A stretch of DNA of 64,000 bases, from positions 1,736,001 through 1,800,000 of the forward strand of contig NZ_JAQNDK010000002.1 of assembly GCF_028368935.1 (NCBI RefSeq), written 5' to 3'. The notes beneath the pieces were generated by a model. It was given only the letters and a program-made list of their open reading frames with translations, made no database searches and was not told the DNA's origin. The position numbers and the translations under genes are program-made. Origin of the DNA: Sorangium aterium. GTDB lineage: Bacteria > Myxococcota_A > Polyangia > Polyangiales > Polyangiaceae. Below are positions 10,002 through 17,226 of the stretch, in pieces; within the stretch, counting starts at the first letter, position 1; each line of letters starts with the position of its first letter.

Positions 10002-10474
10002 GAGATGCCCTGAGCGGCGTCGGGGCGCGGAGGGCGTCGGGGCGAGGCCTCCGCGCGCCCGTGCCTCCGCGGGCGGCGCGGGGCCGCGCCGAGGGCCCGA
10101 GCGCCGCTGGCGAGCGGAGACCGCCCTTGATGGCGCTGATGGCGAGTTGACCCGATCGACGGACAGCCACCCTGACTCCGCCCGATGCTGTCGAGAGCGG
10201 GGATGACCCGATAAGGGTGTCTCATCCCCGAGAGCCTCCGGGAGAGCTCCGGAGTGCGCCGTCTACGTGTACGGCACAAATCCAGGCGTACCACGGCGCG
10301 GGTGGTAGTGCGCGTCTCCGTACATGTCGGCGCGCTGTCGCGTCGCAGCGTGATGATCCGCCGTCACGACAGATGGGCAACACCACGGCAGCGCGAGCAC
10401 GTTGCAGTCCTGTTTCCTGTGTGGCCGCCGCGCGCGCTTCGGGATAGAAATGAATGTCTTAAGGAGTCATCTAC
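10002..10474. other. gene-free region with inverted repeats
   Basis: 473 bases between the TPR gene and the next gene, with no credible reading frame. A perfect 9-bp inverted repeat (CGGGGATGA at 10198-10206, TCATCCCCG at 10222-10230, 15-base loop) is followed at once by a smaller stem (CTCCGG/CCGGAG). No T-run follows, so these may be factor-dependent terminator or regulatory structures. The 3' end carries AAGGAG (10461-10466), a strong ribosome binding site eight bases before the ATG at 10475; the last 150 bases are the likely promoter region for the 10475-12269 operon. Confidence 0.5.
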
Positions 10475-11047
10475 ATGAAGAGAGGCTTGAAAGCAGTGCT
10501 CGCCCTGTCGGCTGCGCTCGCTCTGCTCGGCATCGGCGCGCCCGCGGACGCGACGACGGCCGTCCTGCTCTCGCGGGAGGAGCTCGTGCGCCAGTCGGCG
10601 ACGGTCGCGCGCGTGATCGTCGGCCGATCGTACGCGACGGAATCCGACGACGGAAAATCGATCGTGACCCGCACCGAGCTCACGATCACCCAGCCGCTCA
10701 AGGGTGGCGCGGCGGACAAGGGGGGCTCGAAGATGATTGTGCTGGAGCAGATGGGCGGGACCTACAACGGCAAGACACAGCGGCTGCTCGGCGACGCCAG
10801 GCTCTCGCCTGGCGAGGACGCCGTGGTCTTCCTGCGCCCGGGCGACAAGGGGCGGTGGCACCTCACGGCGCTGGCGCTTTCGGCCTATCATGTGGACAAG
10901 AAGGGCATGGCGCGGCGCATCCTCGAGGGGCTGCACCTCGTCCGGCGGACCGGAGCCGCGCTCGTGCCCATCGAGGCGCCCGTCGAGGACGTCGAGCCCA
11001 TCGAGAGCCTCATGACGGACGTCGTGCGCATCGCGGGAGGGAAGTGA
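10475..11047 (+). CDS. secreted protein of unknown function, partner of the downstream metalloprotease
   Basis: 190 aa with a clear Sec signal peptide (LKAVLALSAALALLGIGAPADA, cleavage after ADA). The mature protein has alternating beta-strand-like segments (SATVARVIVGRSYA, DAVVFLRPGD) and no cysteines or catalytic motif I can name. One base separates its stop from the GTG of the matrixin-like protease, so the two are cotranslated. A chaperone, propeptide-like inhibitor or substrate-handling role for the protease is an inference from position only. The ribosome binding site AAGGAG is the best in the neighbourhood. Confidence 0.7.
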   Translation: MKRGLKAVLALSAALALLGIGAPADATTAVLLSREELVRQSATVARVIVGRSYATESDDGKSIVTRTELTITQPLKGGAADKGGSKMIVLEQMGGTYNGKTQRLLGDARLSPGEDAVVFLRPGDKGRWHLTALALSAYHVDKKGMARRILEGLHLVRRTGAALVPIEAPVEDVEPIESLMTDVVRIAGGK

Positions 11048-11048
11048 G

Positions 11049-12269
11049 GTGAGGCGCCACGTCGCCCTCGCCGCCCTGCTCGGCGCCGCCTCGTCCCTCG
11101 CCGTGGCCCGTGAGGCCGCCGCGTGGGTGCCGCTCGATGACGTGGTCCCCCGCTGGGACAAGCTGCCCGTCGCCTACTACATCAACCGCTCGACGATCCC
11201 GGGCGAGATCTCCGCCTTCGCCGTCGCCCGTGTCGAGTCCGGGTTCGAGACGTGGTCGAACGCGGGGTGTACGGAGTGGCGGGTCGACCTCCTCGGCGAC
11301 ACCACCGATCGTTACAACTACAACGACGGCAAGAACGTGTTTCATTGGATCAGCTCCTCCTGGCCGAACATGCTCGGCGACGTCAACTCGGTCATCGGCG
11401 TCACGATGCCGGTCTGGAGCTTCAACGGCGCCATCGTGGACGCCGACATGGTCTTCAACGACGTCGGGTTTTGCTGGAACGACACCGGCAACAACGGCTG
11501 TGTCGACACACAGTCGATCGCCACGCACGAAGAGGGGCACTTCCTGGGCCTCGGCCACTCCAGCGAGCGGAGCGCGACGATGACGCCTTACTATGTCGTG
11601 GGCTCGTCGATGCGCACCATCGAGCAAGACGACATCGACGGCGTGTGCGCGCTGTATCCCATCGGCGGGACCACGGCCGCGAATGCGGCGAGCGCCACGA
11701 GCGCCGCCGCCGGCGGCGGCGGCTGCGATAGCTGCTCGAACGATTCGCTCGCGAACAACTGCAAGGCCCCCTATGACGCGTGCGGCGCGTCGCTCGCGTG
11801 CAGGAGATTCATCGGCTGTATCAACGAGTGCCCGGACGACGCGTGCGTCGAGGGATGCTTGAATGATCAGCCCGAGGGGGCCGACATGTATATCAGCATC
11901 CTCGAGTGCGTCTGCGGGGAATGCTCGACCGAGTGCTCCACCGAGTGCGCCGGCTTCGATGGCGGCGGCGCCGGCGGCGCCGGCGGCAGCGGGGGCGACG
12001 GCGGAGCGGGCGGCAGCAGCACGTCGACCTCCTCGTCGGCCGGCGGCGGATCGAGCGTGGGCGCGACCGCGAGCTCGTCGGTCGCCTCGAGCGGCGGGGT
12101 GGGCGGCGGCGGCGGCGCCGATCCGGACGACACGCAGAAGAGCGGCGATGGGGAGTCTGGCGGCGATGCCGGGTGCTCCTGCTCGACGACCGGCCGATCG
12201 GCCGATGTCGGCGGGGTCATGCTCCTCGGCGTGCTCGGCGCGCTGGCGTCGCGACGGCGCCGGCGCTGA
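11049..12269 (+). CDS. matrixin-like zinc metalloprotease with MYXO-CTERM-like tail
   Basis: 406 aa, secreted (signal peptide LAALLGAASSLAVAREAAA). The zinc site is HEEGHFLGLGHS (about residues 160-171), the metzincin motif HExxHxxGxxH, followed by a Met in SATMTPYY that may be the Met-turn. A Cys-rich domain comes next (about 220-295, more than ten cysteines), then a Gly/Ser spacer, then GCSCSTTGR plus a hydrophobic stretch (GGVMLLGVLGALA) ending in RRRRR. That Cys/TM/Arg tail is the MYXO-CTERM sorting signal, which in myxobacteria sends proteins to the outer surface after cleavage. GTG start at 11049. Confidence 0.88.
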   Translation: MRRHVALAALLGAASSLAVAREAAAWVPLDDVVPRWDKLPVAYYINRSTIPGEISAFAVARVESGFETWSNAGCTEWRVDLLGDTTDRYNYNDGKNVFHWISSSWPNMLGDVNSVIGVTMPVWSFNGAIVDADMVFNDVGFCWNDTGNNGCVDTQSIATHEEGHFLGLGHSSERSATMTPYYVVGSSMRTIEQDDIDGVCALYPIGGTTAANAASATSAAAGGGGCDSCSNDSLANNCKAPYDACGASLACRRFIGCINECPDDACVEGCLNDQPEGADMYISILECVCGECSTECSTECAGFDGGGAGGAGGSGGDGGAGGSSTSTSSSAGGGSSVGATASSSVASSGGVGGGGGADPDDTQKSGDGESGGDAGCSCSTTGRSADVGGVMLLGVLGALASRRRRR

Positions 12270-12376
12270 GCGTTCGATCGCGGGGCTTCGGGGGGAGCAC
12301 CGGCCCTCGCGGCGGCGCGGAGCGAGCCTGGGCCTGCCGCGATCTTCCGGACCAGAGAGCACCTCAGAGGACACCT

Positions 12377-12456
12377 GGTGGAGGCCCACGCCGTCGGCGT
12401 GGGGGCTCTGACCTCCACCGCGCCGCGCAGGCGCCCGCCGGCGCGGCGCGGTGGAG
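12377..12456 (+). promoter_or_regulatory. mutually exclusive hairpins (attenuator-like) in a 399-base gap
   Basis: In the gene-free stretch 12270-12668, GGTGGAGG (12377-12384) can pair with CCTCCACC (12412-12419), extended by an inner perfect stem CCCACGCC/GGCGTGGG (12385-12392 and 12396-12403). The same CTCCACC can instead pair with GGTGGAG at 12450-12456 as part of a 16-bp perfect stem (12413-12428 with 12441-12456). The two folds cannot coexist, the layout of an antiterminator/terminator switch. No T-run follows the second stem (CGCTAAAATCCC). A protease-operon terminator is the simpler reading. The rest of the gap shows nothing I recognise. Confidence 0.4.
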
Positions 12457-12668
12457 CGCTAAAATCCCGAGATAGGCTGTGTTCCCCGCGGATCCTGGGC
12501 GCGCCGGGGGCGGCCCGGAGCGCCCCGACGACCTGGCCCGCCGGTTGCTCTATCCGGATGCGACGCCGCGAGACAGCGATGAGGGACGCCGAGGCGAGCT
12601 CGAACTCGCCGGAGGCCGCCGACATGCGATCTCGCGAGCGTGAACACCGGACCAAAGGACACACCACC

Positions 12669-13118
12669 ATGAACATCGAGAACCTGCTCCTCTGCTCCCT
12701 CATCTCGTCCTTCTCCCTCGTCGGCTGCATCGCCGAGCCGCTCGAGGGCGACAGCGCCGATGACGGCGCGAGCGACGCCGCCGAGGTCGTGGGCTAGGGC
12801 GCAGAGGCGATCATCGGTCCTGGCGGCGATGACGGCGGCGGTCCGGTCACGAAGACCGTGAACCTCTCCTGCTCGATCACCTATCCCAGCATCTTCAACC
12901 CGAACGCCGCGATCAAGAACACCTCGCTCTTCGCCGTTCCGGACTCGGCGAAGATCACCTTCACCGTCACGCACTACTACGGCGATCCGGGGCCCATCAC
13001 CCGCTCGGTCACCGGGCCGCTCGCCAAGGGCCAGACCAAGCTCGTCCCCCTCACGCACCCCGGCGCGCTCGACGCTTACGGCTGCACCGCCAAGGCCACC
13101 TGGACCCTCCTCGACTGA
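12669..13118 (+). pseudogene. small lipoprotein interrupted by an in-frame TAG
   Basis: Reading from ATG 12669 gives a signal peptide with lipobox (SLISSFSLVGC) and an acidic spacer up to EVVG, then TAG at 12795-12797. The same frame continues without another stop to 13118 as AEAIIGPGGDDGGGPVTK and a 90-residue beta-rich domain containing two Cys. Both halves make sense as one lipoprotein of about 148 residues, so the TAG most likely arose from a CAG Gln codon. Either the gene is a recent pseudogene, or the 42-residue product is the whole protein, or the stop is read through. A GTG at 12858 could start the second half separately but lacks the export signal. Confidence 0.6.
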
Positions 13119-13310
13119 ACCCTCGGCGACAGACCAGCTGTCCATCGCAGGGCCAGGGCGTCTCCGCGCACGAAGCCCCGATGTCTCGAGGCGCGCGTCC
13201 ACGCGCGCCTTCGCGGAGCTCGCCCTGGCTCCCGATCTCCAGGAGGGCAGCGGCAGGCGTCCTACTTGCTCCCACCATCTCCGCCTCGTGCCCAATTCTT
13301 GTTTTGCCAA

Positions 13311-13338
13311 TTGACACAATAGAAAATAGGGCTACCCT
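13311..13338 (+). promoter_or_regulatory. sigma-70-type promoter, leaderless
   Basis: A perfect -35 TTGACA (13311-13316) lies 16 bases before TACCCT (13333-13338) in a patch of AT-rich DNA that stands out from the GC-rich surroundings. Transcription would begin near 13345-13346, which is the GTG start codon of the RNA-ligase-like gene, so the mRNA should be leaderless or nearly so. No Shine-Dalgarno sequence is present, in agreement. Confidence 0.6.
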
Positions 13339-13345
13339 GAAGCTC

Positions 13346-14173
13346 GTGACATCGCCAGGCCGCCCGCGCGGCAGACCGAGGAAGGATCCGCAGCAGCTCG
13401 CGACATGGGTTCCGCCGGAAGGCTGGTCACGCCTCGTCGCGTGGATCTCGCCGGAGGAGCGGATGGCGCTGAAGCGCGTCGCGCTCGAGGCGAGCACCTC
13501 CGTGGCGGAGCTGGTGCGCGCCCTGGCGAGCGGGCTCGCTGGAGGCGTCATCACGCCTGACGAGCTGCTCGGCCAGGTACGAAAGGGCATTCAGGTCATG
13601 GAGAAGATTCCGACGATTTTCGATCGCGGCGACGACTTCAAGGTGCTCCCGAAGCCGCGCCAGGGGTGCGAGTGGGTCTTTGCGGGCGAGGGCCGTCCCA
13701 CCGAGAAGCTCGACGGCACGAACGTGCGATTGACCGTTCGCTCGGGCCACGTGGTCCGGGTCGAGAAGCGCAGGAACCCGAGCAAGCTCCAGAAGCAGCA
13801 GGGGATCATCGACGGCTGGTACGTCGACGCGGACGAGCACGGGCCGGAAGACAAGTGGATCTTCGAGGCGGTTCGCGGGACGGAGTTCCAGGGCTGGCCG
13901 GACGGCGAGCACTCGGCGGAGGCGCTCGGACCGAGCATTCAGGGCAACCCGCTCGGGCTCGCCAGGCACATGGTCGTGCCGTTCAACCTCGAGATTCCCG
14001 TCTACGACGACATCCCGAGGACCTATGACGGCCTCCACGGCCTGTTCGATCACCTGGAGAGCCGCTTCGCCCCGGGCCACCTCGCCGAGGGAATCGTGTT
14101 TCACCACCCCGACGGCCGGCGCGCCAAGATCAAGCGCAAGGACTTCCCCGGAGGGGCCGGGAAGTCGCGGTGA
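13346..14173 (+). CDS. RNA-ligase-like nucleotidyltransferase with N-terminal AT-hook
   Basis: 275 aa from GTG 13346. Residues 5-13 (GRPRGRPRK) are a textbook AT-hook, and 35-65 look like a ribbon-helix-helix (ISPEERMALKRVALEASTSV). The catalytic part carries the covalent nucleotidyltransferase motifs: motif I TEKLDGTNVR with Lys121 as the presumed AMP-accepting residue, a motif III-like IFEAVRG (about 172-178), motif IV EGIVFHH (249-255) and motif V AKIKRKDF with Lys261/Lys263. This matches the RNA ligase 1/DUF5565-type proteins rather than DNA ligases, which are larger. Role: sealing or adenylating RNA ends, partner unknown. Longer in-frame upstream starts exist but cross the promoter. Confidence 0.75.
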   Translation: MTSPGRPRGRPRKDPQQLATWVPPEGWSRLVAWISPEERMALKRVALEASTSVAELVRALASGLAGGVITPDELLGQVRKGIQVMEKIPTIFDRGDDFKVLPKPRQGCEWVFAGEGRPTEKLDGTNVRLTVRSGHVVRVEKRRNPSKLQKQQGIIDGWYVDADEHGPEDKWIFEAVRGTEFQGWPDGEHSAEALGPSIQGNPLGLARHMVVPFNLEIPVYDDIPRTYDGLHGLFDHLESRFAPGHLAEGIVFHHPDGRRAKIKRKDFPGGAGKSR

Positions 14174-14245
14174 GGCTCCGGCCGATCGGGGCGCCTCTCC
14201 GTCGGGATCGAGGCAGCTCGCGATTCGCGCCCGTCCGGTGAGCGC

Positions 14246-14548
14246 TCAGCGCCGCCGCCTGCCGCGCGCCGGCTTGCCGCTGCCTCCGCGGCGCGGCGCC
14301 GGCTTTTCTCCGCCGGGGCGCGGGGCCGGCTTCTCCGGCGGCGCCTCCGTCGTCCGGACGACGAGCAGCGCTCGCCCGCGCTCGAAGGTCGGCGTCACGC
14401 TCACGTAGCCGTTCTCCCGCGCGAAGCCCGCCATGTCGCCGCGGTGCTCATCCATGTACCGGCTGAACCGCGTCCAGAGATCGCGCGCCTCCTCGTCGGC
14501 GAGGGGCGCGCCGTCGATGGAGGCGGCGAGGTTCGAACGATCGCTCAC
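14246..14548 (-). CDS. small basic-tailed protein, displaced partner of the kinase/sigma-54 regulator
   Basis: 100 aa from GTG 14548 (MSDRSNLAAS...). The N-terminal 65 residues look like a compact helical domain (ARDLWTRFSRYMDEHRGDM, then a beta segment YVSVTPTFERGRALLVVRT). The tail is Pro/Lys/Arg-rich with repeated KPAPR and ends in RRRR, suggesting nucleic-acid or acidic-partner binding. The start codon is inside the left attachment core, and its natural ribosome binding site (AAGGAG) is now 21 kb away at the end of the regulator gene. Before insertion the regulator stop and this GTG would have overlapped (GTGA). No family recognised. Confidence 0.7.
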   Translation of the reverse strand: MSDRSNLAASIDGAPLADEEARDLWTRFSRYMDEHRGDMAGFARENGYVSVTPTFERGRALLVVRTTEAPPEKPAPRPGGEKPAPRRGGSGKPARGRRRR

Positions 14549-14559
14549 TGGATACCGTA
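14545..14559. other. left attachment site (attL core)
   Basis: TCACTGGATACCGTA is identical to 35803-35817. The core overlaps the start codon of the 14246-14548 gene. On the element side it is followed by TCC, so GGATACCGTATCC here forms a 13-base palindrome that would belong to the circular (attP) form. Confidence 0.8.
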
Positions 14560-14747
14560 TCCGGATTGTGGGGGTGTGAAGTGCTGCATTTCCCTGGTCT
14601 TTTCGAGGATCGGTACCCACCGATCGCGGCGGCTAAGAACCTATCCCAGTAGGGAGCACCTGGGATCTTGGGAGACTATGTTCAGGAACATGCGGAGGTC
14701 CTGGCCAGACGTCTTGACATTGGCACGTGACGCGGCAGCCGCGGCAG

Positions 14748-15329
14748 ATGAAGCAGTTCAAGGATGATGGCTGGAGGTTGCCCGACGCCATCTGGACAGA
14801 GATGGAACCCTTACTGCCGCCGCGCAAGGCGCACCCGCTCGGTTGCCATAACCCGCGCGTGCCCGATCGCGTGGCCATGGACGCCATCTTCTTCGTCCTC
14901 CGGACGGGCTGCCAATGGGGGGCGCTCGATGCGACCGGTATCTGCAGCCATTCCTCAGCGCATCGACGATTCATCGAGTGGATCGAGGCGGGCGCGTTTC
15001 GGGAGTTCTGGCGCCGCGGGCTGCTGGCGTACGATGAGTTCATCGGCATCGACTGGAGCTGGTTGGCGATGGACGGGGCGATGAGCAAGGCCCCGCTCGG
15101 CGGGGAAAAAAACCGGGCCCAACCCCACCGATCGCGCCAAGAGGGGCGCCAAGCGCAGCTTGCTGACAGAGGCGTCGGGCGTCCCCGTGGGCGTCGCCGT
15201 GGCCGGAGCCAATCGCAACGACTTCAAGATGGCGCGCGAGACCATCGAGAGCATCCCGGTCGAACGCCCGCATCCCAGCGGGCGCAAGCCGCAGGGCATG
15301 TGTCTGGACAAAGGGTACGATTACGCTGA
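14748..15329 (+). CDS. IS5-family transposase, first reading frame (orfA)
   Basis: Begins MKQFKDDGWRLPDAIWTEME, the N-terminus usual for IS427-group transposases, with PLLPPRK and FVLRTGCQWGAL after it; an upstream GTG at 14727 is possible. Holds the first catalytic Asp region (YDEFIGIDWSWLAMDG). Meaningful sequence ends at PLGGEK near 15110, where seven A residues (15106-15112) occur; beyond that this frame encodes only a Gln/Arg-rich non-homologous tail. The rest of the enzyme is in the next frame. Confidence 0.8.
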   Translation: MKQFKDDGWRLPDAIWTEMEPLLPPRKAHPLGCHNPRVPDRVAMDAIFFVLRTGCQWGALDATGICSHSSAHRRFIEWIEAGAFREFWRRGLLAYDEFIGIDWSWLAMDGAMSKAPLGGEKNRAQPHRSRQEGRQAQLADRGVGRPRGRRRGRSQSQRLQDGARDHREHPGRTPASQRAQAAGHVSGQRVRLR

Positions 15330-15576
15330 AGTACCGGCGCTGCTGAAGGAGTTCGGGTTCACGGCACACATCCGCCCGCGCGGTGAGGAGGCGCGCGAGA
15401 TCAAGAAGGAGGCAGGCCGCAGAGCCCGCCGATGGGTCGTCGAGCGTTCCCATAGCTGGATGAACCGCTTTCGGGGAATCCTCATCCGGTGGTCGAAGCG
15501 TGCGGACACCTACCTCGCCCTTCTGCACCTCGCCTGCGGGGTCATCACCTGGCGTGCAGCCGGCCTACTGGGATAG
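15115..15576 (+). CDS. IS5-family transposase, second reading frame (orfB)
   Basis: Continues the transposase in the +1 frame with GPNPTDRAKRGAKRSLLTEA, then GVAVAGANRND and a C-terminal catalytic region (RRWVVERSHSWMNRFR, with the Glu of the DDE triad in VVERSHSWMNR). With six instead of seven A residues at 15106-15112 both halves would read LGGEKTGPNPTDR in frame, so the full enzyme needs slippage on the A-run or the copy is inactivated by one extra A. The first initiation codon of its own is TTG 15160. The stop codon lies in the right inverted repeat. Confidence 0.8.
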   Translation, partial: GPNPTDRAKRGAKRSLLTEASGVPVGVAVAGANRNDFKMARETIESIPVERPHPSGRKPQGMCLDKGYDYAEVPALLKEFGFTAHIRPRGEEAREIKKEAGRRARRWVVERSHSWMNRFRGILIRWSKRADTYLALLHLACGVITWRAAGLLG

Positions 15577-16825
15577 GCTCTAAGTGCCCGTGGGTCCGTC
15601 CCGTGGGTCCACCTTCGGGCGTCCCGCCCCCCTCCGTCAAGGGGCCGGCGGGCCCATCCGCCGCCGCCGGCGCGAGCTCGGGGATCGCGCTGGTGATGTC
15701 GGGGAAGGGCTCGATCCGGAGGTCCGCCAGCGTGCGGGCGGCGCGCGTGTAACGGTCCAGCTGCGCACGATCAAGGTGGCCCGTGCGGTCCGAGATCCAC
15801 CCCTCGGTCTTCCCCGCGCGCTTCGCCCACGTGACGAACGTGGCGCGCAGATCGTGGAAGCGTATCTGGGCGACGTTCTTCTCCTTCGAGAAGAGCACAG
15901 CGCGCGTCACCCCGGCGGCGCGCAGATCCTCGCGCAGCTGCTCGGCCTCGCGCGTCTCCACGCACTCGACATCCTGCACGACGCGCTCATCATCGGCCGG
16001 GTCGCCGCACCGCGCGCGCCAGGCGCGCAGCACGTTGACCAGACCAGCGGGGATCTCGAAGAGCTGCGGCACGCCGTTCTTGGTGATGAGGGCGGCGAGC
16101 ATGGCGTGGGTGATGTCGACGTCCTTCCACTTCAGGGCCATCAGGCTCGACTTCCGCAGGCCCGTGTAGACGGCGAGCGCGTACAGCACGCGGCGCCCGA
16201 TCGGGATCTCCACGCACGCGAGCAGCGCGAGCACCTCCGACGGCAGGAGGTAGGCGAAGAGCTTCGCCGTCCCCTTCGGCGGGCGGTGGTAGCGCGTGAC
16301 CGGGTTGTCCTTCCGGAGCCGCGCGGGCATCACGGCGAGATCGAACCCGCGCCGCAGGAGCGAGTAGAGCTGCAGGTGCGTCTTCTCGCGACGCTCGCGC
16401 GGCACGCGCGCCATCACGCGATCGATGTCCTGCTCGGTCACCTCGTGCACGAGCTTGTCCCCGATCGCGGGGTAGATGTACTTGGCCGCGCGCCAGCCAT
16501 CGACGTCCGCGGAAGCCTTCTCGCGCAGCCCGTTGACCGGCCCGTGCTCGCGCAGGAGCGCCCCCGAAATCCACGCGGCGAAGTGCTCGCGCACCGTCAC
16601 GCCCTCGCGCTTCGCTGGAGGCGCGTCGACGCCGTAGCCCTCGCGCGCCATGCGCTCGAGCCACGCGTCGGCCTTCTCGCGCGCCTTCGCCTCGCTCATC
16701 CCGGAGCCGAGCGGGATGCGCTTCCGCTCGCCGCCGAGCCGGACGCGCAGCGACCACGAGCCGCCGCGCTCCTCCACGTTGCCGCGGGGGAGCTTCACCG
16801 GCTGGTCCTTCGTCTTCGTCGCCAT
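15545..16825 (-). CDS. int: tyrosine-type site-specific integrase, C-terminus replaced by IS sequence
   Basis: 426 aa. An N-terminal arm-binding-like region and a SAM-like core-binding domain (about 75-165) precede the catalytic domain, which has all expected residues: Arg224 (YTGLRKSS), Lys249 (TKNG), His324 and Arg327 (HDLRAT), His350 (RTGHLD) and Tyr359 (LDRYTRA). Residues 416-426 and the stop are read from the right end of the IS, so the native tail is lost, although the catalytic core is intact. Without the IS the frame has no stop before the attachment core. The gene lies next to attL and overlaps the excisionase-like gene by one base. Confidence 0.93.
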   Translation of the reverse strand: MATKTKDQPVKLPRGNVEERGGSWSLRVRLGGERKRIPLGSGMSEAKAREKADAWLERMAREGYGVDAPPAKREGVTVREHFAAWISGALLREHGPVNGLREKASADVDGWRAAKYIYPAIGDKLVHEVTEQDIDRVMARVPRERREKTHLQLYSLLRRGFDLAVMPARLRKDNPVTRYHRPPKGTAKLFAYLLPSEVLALLACVEIPIGRRVLYALAVYTGLRKSSLMALKWKDVDITHAMLAALITKNGVPQLFEIPAGLVNVLRAWRARCGDPADDERVVQDVECVETREAEQLREDLRAAGVTRAVLFSKEKNVAQIRFHDLRATFVTWAKRAGKTEGWISDRTGHLDRAQLDRYTRAARTLADLRIEPFPDITSAIPELAPAAADGPAGPLTEGGGTPEGGPTGRTHGHLEPIPVGRLHAR

Positions 16826-17226
16826 CAGACCCTCCTCTTGCGGGTCTTGAGGGTCACGCCCGGGATCGGTGTCTCCCGGACGGCGCGCGCCTTCCGAGGC
16901 GGCGCCACGCTCGCCTTCCCGCGGGCGCGAGCCCAGGCCCGCACCGCCGCCACGTCGAAGCGCGGGTCGTCGCCGTAGTACTCGACGGGGCAGCCCTGCT
17001 TCTGCATGCGGTGCACCGTCGTCGTCGAGACCCCGAGGGCCGCGGCGAGGCCGTGCACGTCGACCAGCGGCTCAGGGCGCGCTGCCGGTGCGGCCGCGTG
17101 CTCCTGCAGGAGGCGGACGGCGAGGGGCGCGGCGATCTCCGCGGCGAGGCGCGCAACGGCGTGGCCGAACGCCTCGAGCGCGTCGGGCGGGATCAGGGTG
17201 CTCGAGGGGATGTGCGAGCTACCCAC
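16825..17226 (-). CDS. excisionase/MerR-like helix-turn-helix protein
   Basis: 133 aa from GTG 17226, preceded by a strong GAGAGGAGG. The DNA-binding part is VDVHGLAAALGVSTTTVHRM followed by EYYGDDPRFDVAAVRAW, the layout of phage excisionase/AlpA-type winged helices. The tail is very basic (ARGKASVAPPRKARAV ... KTRKRRV). Directly upstream of the integrase and overlapping it, so it probably directs excision or controls integrase expression. A longer upstream frame is not convincing. Confidence 0.75.
   Translation of the reverse strand: MGSSHIPSSTLIPPDALEAFGHAVARLAAEIAAPLAVRLLQEHAAAPAARPEPLVDVHGLAAALGVSTTTVHRMQKQGCPVEYYGDDPRFDVAAVRAWARARGKASVAPPRKARAVRETPIPGVTLKTRKRRV

Larger units (their letters stand above)
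14637..15580 (+). mobile_element. IS5-family (IS427-like) insertion sequence
   Basis: 944 bp. The terminal inverted repeats are GAACCTATCCCAGTAGG at the left and its complement CCTACTGGGATAGGCTC at the right (one mismatch). TAA flanks both sides (14634-14636 and 15581-15583), a 3-bp target duplication usual for this group. Contains two overlapping transposase frames. It landed in the 3' end of the integrase gene of the surrounding element. Confidence 0.9.

Noticed and set aside
15106-15113. A-AAA-AAC as a canonical -1 slippery heptamer in the transposase
   Set aside because: The heptamer is in phase, but the second frame is +1 to the first, so a -1 shift would not reach it. Slippage losing one A is needed.
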